A DNA stretch of 64,000 nucleotides, from NCBI GenBank assembly GCA_030844895.1, contig CM061227.1, positions 109,856,238 through 109,920,237 on the forward strand. Direction: 5' to 3'. The position numbers and the translations under genes were made by a program. Positions 58,836-64,000 of the stretch are shown piece after piece (positions within the stretch are counted from its first letter, which is position 1; each line of letters starts with the position of its first letter). The stretch is from Ambrosia x helenae (lineage: Eukaryota; Streptophyta; Magnoliopsida; Asterales; Asteraceae). The notes beneath the pieces were generated by a model. The model ran no database searches and was not told the origin of the DNA. It was given only the letters and a program-made list of their open reading frames with translations.

Positions 58836-61341
58836 GATTGGTATCAGAGCCATGGTTATAGGGAACTAGGTTACTAGATGAAATAGGCCTAGACTATAAC
58901 CGAACTTCAACTTTCATGCATAATATTTTCTGAATTGCCTTACCCTCATTTCCCTCTACTTTCCTTCTTCTATCTTTCCCTTTTTCTCTCTCTCCATTCT
59001 TTTCATCCTTCATCATGGTGCATAGAGATGGTGTCCTACAGGGAGTGGAAAGTCTACATCATCATGGAACAGGGACAGTACCTTTCATGAAGACACACTT
59101 AGGCATAATGCCTACTCTTACTTTTGTTCCTTCAAAGTTGTTGAACTTTAATGAGTGTGATAAGGACACGTGCAATCTGGAAGGGTGGACGCCTGTACAC
59201 TGGGTTTTCTGGCATAGGCAAGCATAGCGCATAAATCCATTTACGGACCTGTTATGCTTACCTGGGATTCCTGGAGTGAGTGTCCACTTATAGGCTAAAG
59301 CACGTCTTCTTTGATCACCATTGGGTTCAATTCCTTTGAAAAGTCAACGTTCTTGTTGGGCTTTACAGCTAGACAAGGGCACTCCAAGCATTTTATGCAA
59401 GCTTTTTCAATAATACTCTCTCGGTTCATATACAATATTTTGTATTTCACGATTTTCATATATTGCTTACAAATTCATACTTTCATAACCATCTATGGAT
59501 TTCACAATCGCACTTCACCTTACCATCTTAGCCATTTTTTTTTTTATTTAACACCCTATCCAAATCATATTATTTCATTTCTCCACATGTTATAACCTCA
59601 TACTTTAGCACAAACTAAAGATTTCTAAAACTTGTTGTATTACCTAGTAACTTTACAAAGTACACATTTTCCTCGAACTTAAATTCAATTGATTATTTAT
59701 TGACGTAACAACCGATTTTCTATATAAAGTTTTAAACTATTACAAAACCTACTTAGCTTGTACTATTTAACAACTTTTGCCTTATGTACAAAATCAATTT
59801 TGAAAATAATTTTTTTTTTTTGGAATAATATCTAGTCTCTAGATACTCCATCGACACTCACTCATTTTCAACTTGTTCAAATTTTTACAATATTTGGCAT
59901 ATACCACAATCATGTTTTCTTAGACACTTGATTATAACCTTTGATCCAAACCCCAAAAAAATTTACACTGCTATATAATCTCCTTACTATAAAACAAACT
60001 CTTTATCAACTATCTTCACATTCACTATCTCTCACAACCTTGATTCTGCTTCAAGATTTTTCATCATCCCCTCAAGAACTAAATTCATATCCTTCACCTT
60101 CCCACACATGAACTAGTTACCCCTGATAATCAAACTACTAAAAACCTGATACTTGATTCTACAGGATTTTTCCAAAACATCATTGTTTATGAAACTTGAT
60201 TTTCCCTTAATTTGACTATTCACTGGACATTTAATTATTCATGATACTCATGTTTTCATTTTCTTGATCTTATTGTACCCAATTATGACATACTCATAGG
60301 CATATAACATCTAGAGATTTCCTTGCATACTATTATGTACGAACACAAATTGGTGATCTATCATATTAGTTACGTTTATTTTAATCGTACACTTACAGTT
60401 ATTTGAAACGTTTAGACTTGGTACTTGATCTTACAGAGCTTTTCTAAGAAAACATCATTGCTTATTATATGAAACTTGATTTTTCCTTTAACTTGACTAT
60501 TCATTGAACATCTAATTATTCATGATACTCGTAAACATTTAATTATTCATGATAACACTTACACTTAATGGTTGTAGTACTTACAAACTTGCTTGCATAA
60601 ACATGCTATCAATTTGCAATCTATGTGAATAATAATTGTTGCACTTAATAGAGGTCATCATGCCTTTTTCAACAGTCGGGAGAGGCCCTACAACCTGCTC
60701 CACGACTGGTGGAGGCTATCGAACATACTCAACGATTGGTAGAGGTCACTATGCCTTTTCAAACAGTCGGGAGAGGCCCTACAACCTACTCCACGGCTGG
60801 TGGAGGCTATCAAACCTGCTCAACAACCGGTGGGGTCATAGAAGGACACAAAACCCTAATGTAAGGTAAATTGATGATTCCGGTCCGGAACGTAATCATG
60901 AATTTACAGGTGCGTTAGGGTAGTGTGAAATTCTATTAGAGTTTTTGGTAGGCGTCCAGTACGTTTTCAAGGTATCAAAGGTGTGGTGGGTTAGCTGCGG
61001 TACACCCTGTATACAAACACTAATGATGCATTGAAGGTGAGACTGGAAGTCGGACCAAGAACAAACTCTGTTTACCTGGTAGTTCAATAAGTTTTTCTAT
61101 AGTCAGTCAACTCGTACATTTATTTTAGGATTCCTGAACTTGCAATTTAAGTGATTTACTAGATTCTCATTCTCCTTATTATTCGAGACAAACCTAATCC
61201 AATCCTTAACTCACACCTATCAAATCTCTTACTCAAACCATTCGAATTTTCCAAACCACAGTTATCTTAATTTCTACCCAAGCATCCATAACCCTATGTT
61301 TCTGATAACTTCGGGACGAAGTTTCTAAAAGTAGGGGATGC
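58836..61341 (+). other. Internal region 2 of the tandem element, non-coding
   Basis: Near-identical to internal region 1; differences include one G fewer in CCTGGGATTCC (59262), C for A in GTAACAACCG (59707) and T-run lengths near 59532 and 59812. It has the same primer-binding site and purine tract. Confidence 0.88.
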
Positions 61342-61389
61342 TGTGACATCCGTCACTTTTTCATTATATATATATATATATATATTTTT

Positions 61390-61436
<47 letters not shown>

Positions 61437-63954
61437 CTATAAACCTATCATTTTATTTCATAACTATAACTAACTTATAACCCAACCCAACACCCCTAGC
61501 CCAACACTAACTCCAATCCTAGCCCACCTGAAAACCTGAGCCCACTAAGCCATCAAGCCCATACCCCCCCTTATCAGCTTTATTCAAAAAAAAAAGGGGA
61601 TCCCTCTGCCGGAATCGAACTCGCGTCAACACCCGGCTCACACACTACCACACCCCACGTGACCATCTGCTCCACACTCCATTTCTGAAATAAATCCCAC
61701 GTTAATTATATTTAACCCCTGATTCGCGTTGTTTCTTTCTTCCCTTCTTCTGCTGTTTCACGCGCAGCAGTAACAGCAAATTTATTTATTTTTTTTTCTT
61801 TTTTTTTCTTCAATCAAAGACTTTGACCCATTTAATGCTCTATGTTTGGCAAACTTTATACAAATCAACTCGTTTTATGCATCTGCATTCATAATAACCG
61901 CGTATTAGCTCGATTTCAAACATGATTGATGCATTCCTATTAACCATGGTCAAAGCTTTCTAAATCTATAAACCCGGTGTAATACTATAAATTGAACGCG
62001 TCTAGACCTTCACAACTCGCTCACATATCTCTCTTAACCTCCAATTATTCTGAAACATCTCTGATAATTATCAATCTATACGCTGTTTGACTTTTATACT
62101 TGACCGAGCTTTCGTGTTCAAAACAAACTTGTAAGTCCAATTGTTTCTGTGGGTTTTAGTTATCGGCCATCACTCATCAATAGCCCCATGATTAATTGGG
62201 CTATTGATGAGTGAATCAATCAATTTCAGATCTAGGGTTCATGTCTCTTTGATTTGGGGATGAAACTGTTTTCACATAATGTATTTATTTTTATTAAAAC
62301 AGGGATTATCACAACCACAGGCCTAGGCCAAGTGGTTGTGACAAGTGCTTATAACTGTGGCCAGCCGGGTTCGAGTCCCAGCATGGACACCCCCTTTTTC
62401 CATTTATTTTACAACAAACCATTTTTATATATATATTATACATTAAATCTTGTAAATTCATTTTTAATTATTAAAACCTTTTTATAAATTCTACAAAAAT
62501 TATATTATGTTAATTTGATGAAAAAGTTCAACACCCAATTTTTAGTTTTCAAAAATTTATTTATTTAATATATATAATAAATAAATCAAGTTTATTCTAT
62601 TTTATTTATAAAAATCTATAAAAATATCAAAACGATCTTATTAATTTCCACAAAAATTATCCTAAGTTTTTATGACATTAATCTTTTCAGAAATGATTTT
62701 TATTTCTGAAAAATCATATATATAATATTTTTAATCAATTTTTGTTAGTTTTAATCATAAATAAATCATAAGAAATTCATTTTTCAATATTTTTGTACCA
62801 AAATTTTACATAAATTATTTCTATTCATTTGGAACTGAAATACAATTTTTAATTCAGAAATTCTTTGATTTTAATATTTTTAGATATTAAAGTCATATTT
62901 TGACAAATTGAAATAATTAGATTAATTATTCTATTTTCAAGAAAATAATTTTATAAAAATTATTTTCATACTCAAAACCTTATGTTATGATTATAGTCAA
63001 CTTAAGATTTTACAAAAAGACTTTTGTTTATTTATTCATTAAATTTCTCATAATTAATAAACAATTTGTTTAATAAACAAATAAACGTTTATCCCCAATT
63101 CGAAGCCCTAGAAATACATATATCCTAGAGTTATTTCCCTTACACATTATCAAATTCTTTAGGTTGATACTTTGAGATAGTTCCAACACATATTTCGTTG
63201 TCCAAGCCCAATTTCAAGTTATTACGTGAACTGTGAGTACTTCCTATCCCCTTTTTACTTTTATACATTTTTGGGGTGTTACATGTACACTATTACAAAT
63301 TTCAAATACAAGTTTACATTTTCACAATACAATTCTAGTACTATGTGCATTGCTTACAACGTGCTTTATGCTTAGACAATACATGTGGATTACATTTGTA
63401 CTTAGTGAAATCATTAACATGGTACAAGCCGACCTTAACATTGGATAGCGCTATTTGGATTGACAACCCGCCTAGATTGATTCTCCCCCTTTTTCATCGG
63501 AGAATCCGTGGCCAGTGTTAAGTTATCATCCATTTATTGGTTGAGTACACTACAGTTCATACAGTACATTATACAGTCACAGGGTTGATTTCGCTCATTT
63601 GTATGATACATAGTTTACATATTTGCACTGTAGCTTGCACTTGAATTGTATAACTTTTTAACCTACTATATATATCAAAACTAGGAATGCTCACCAACAT
63701 TTCATATGTTGACCAAATCTATTTTGTACATGTTTCAGGTGCAGTTTGATCTAGTGCTTTAGCAAGAGACATTTAGTGCTTTATTTCAATTCAGTTATTT
63801 CAATATTTACAATTCATTTAGACAATGTAATTTCCATTTCCATGTAAGACAATTTTGGATTATTCAATAATATTTACATTTTAGTACCATGAGCTTTTGA
63901 ACAATCGTCACTACGTGGCACCTCGATGATTCCGCCATCGGTTGGGGTGTTACA
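61342..63954 (+). repeat. Subfamily A LTR 3, 2613 bp
   Basis: Same organisation; private differences include ACAGCAAATTT (61774) for ACAGCAGATTT and other microsatellite lengths near 61366-61433. Followed by the TAGAT duplication. Confidence 0.93.
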
Positions 63955-64000
63955 TAGATACTACCATCTGATGTCTGAAATGTATCAGTACGGGGTCTTA
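63955..64000 (+). pseudogene. Continuation of the copia gag after the tandem insertion
   Basis: After the TAGAT copy, codons read YYHLMSEMYQYGVL to the window edge, continuing the UBN2 frame left at 51096. The rest of the copia element lies outside the window. Confidence 0.85.

Larger units (their letters stand above)
51102..63954 (+). mobile_element. Tandem non-autonomous LTR retroelement (subfamily A): LTR-int-LTR-int-LTR
   Basis: Three LTRs (51102-53727, 56232-58835, 61342-63954) alternate with two nearly identical internal regions (53728-56231, 58836-61341). One target duplication, TAGAT at 51097-51101 and 63955-63959, encloses the entire array, and the interrupted gag resumes in frame afterwards. 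Each internal region has a primer-binding site and a purine tract but no gag or pol. Copies differ by single bases and by microsatellite lengths. It is homologous to the element at 19069-25657 in blocks. Confidence 0.95.

Noticed and set aside
51102..63954. Assembly artefact as explanation of the tandem element
   Set aside because: Not excluded, but disfavoured: units differ by single bases and repeat lengths, and the outer TAGAT copies and resumed gag frame fit one real locus.

Overview
The window is nuclear DNA from a flowering plant. The evidence is GT-AG introns, an R2R3-MYB gene with the normal three-exon layout, Helitrons ending in hairpin plus CTAG, PIF/Harbinger, hAT and Tourist elements, Tekay-type Ty3-gypsy and Ty1-copia retroelements, LINE and SINE copies, and long (TA)n and (ATT)n runs. 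The retroelement families look Asteraceae-like to me, but that is an impression from memory. There is no bacterial, organellar or CRISPR content. All boundaries were read by eye.

Only one gene looks like a working host gene: a subgroup-1 R2R3-MYB, probably MYB60, at 41178-42451 (+). One transposase gene also looks intact: a PIF/Harbinger DDE transposase with one intron, inside an exactly 2000-bp element at 6382-8381 with TIRs and a TTA duplication. Other coding matter is broken: an ARM-repeat fragment and a PP2C fragment carried in Helitrons, a second Harbinger transposase, a 5'-truncated LINE, a Tekay gag-pol with in-frame stops and a frameshift, and a copia gag split by an insertion.

Layout: 1-2631 is the 5' side of a minus-strand Helitron. 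2632-9395 is a second Helitron carrying the ARM fragment and the Harbinger element. 9614-10784 is a hAT-like element with a nested MITE. 11777-12671 is a dead Harbinger transposase. 12819-13976 is a short Helitron. 14771-17175 is a scrambled repeat mosaic. 18081-32345 is a composite block flanked by 55-bp direct repeats: a palindrome, an inverted LTR fragment, then a truncated minus-strand Tekay element whose 3' LTR was entered by a 6.6-kb non-autonomous LTR element (TSD ATATG). 33358-38125 holds two (TA)n-flanked inverted-repeat elements with a Helitron between them. 38896-40651 is a LINE with its own TSD, interrupted by a solo LTR. The MYB gene follows. 43-49 kb carries MITEs, a solo LTR, a SINE and a 72-bp LINE stub. 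49168 to the end is a copia element whose gag was entered by a tandem LTR-internal-LTR-internal-LTR array (51102-63954, TSD TAGAT).

The most unusual material is in the retroelements. The two non-autonomous LTR elements (19-25 kb and 51-64 kb) are related subfamilies. Their long LTRs (about 2.6 kb) share an architecture: two oppositely oriented tRNA-like modules and, between them, a hairpin whose stem shows paired base changes between the subfamilies. Separately, palindromes built on CTAATCGCC, CTACTCGCC and TATTCGCC occur in both a gypsy LTR and a copia LTR, and in the copia leader they form a periodic array of hairpins.
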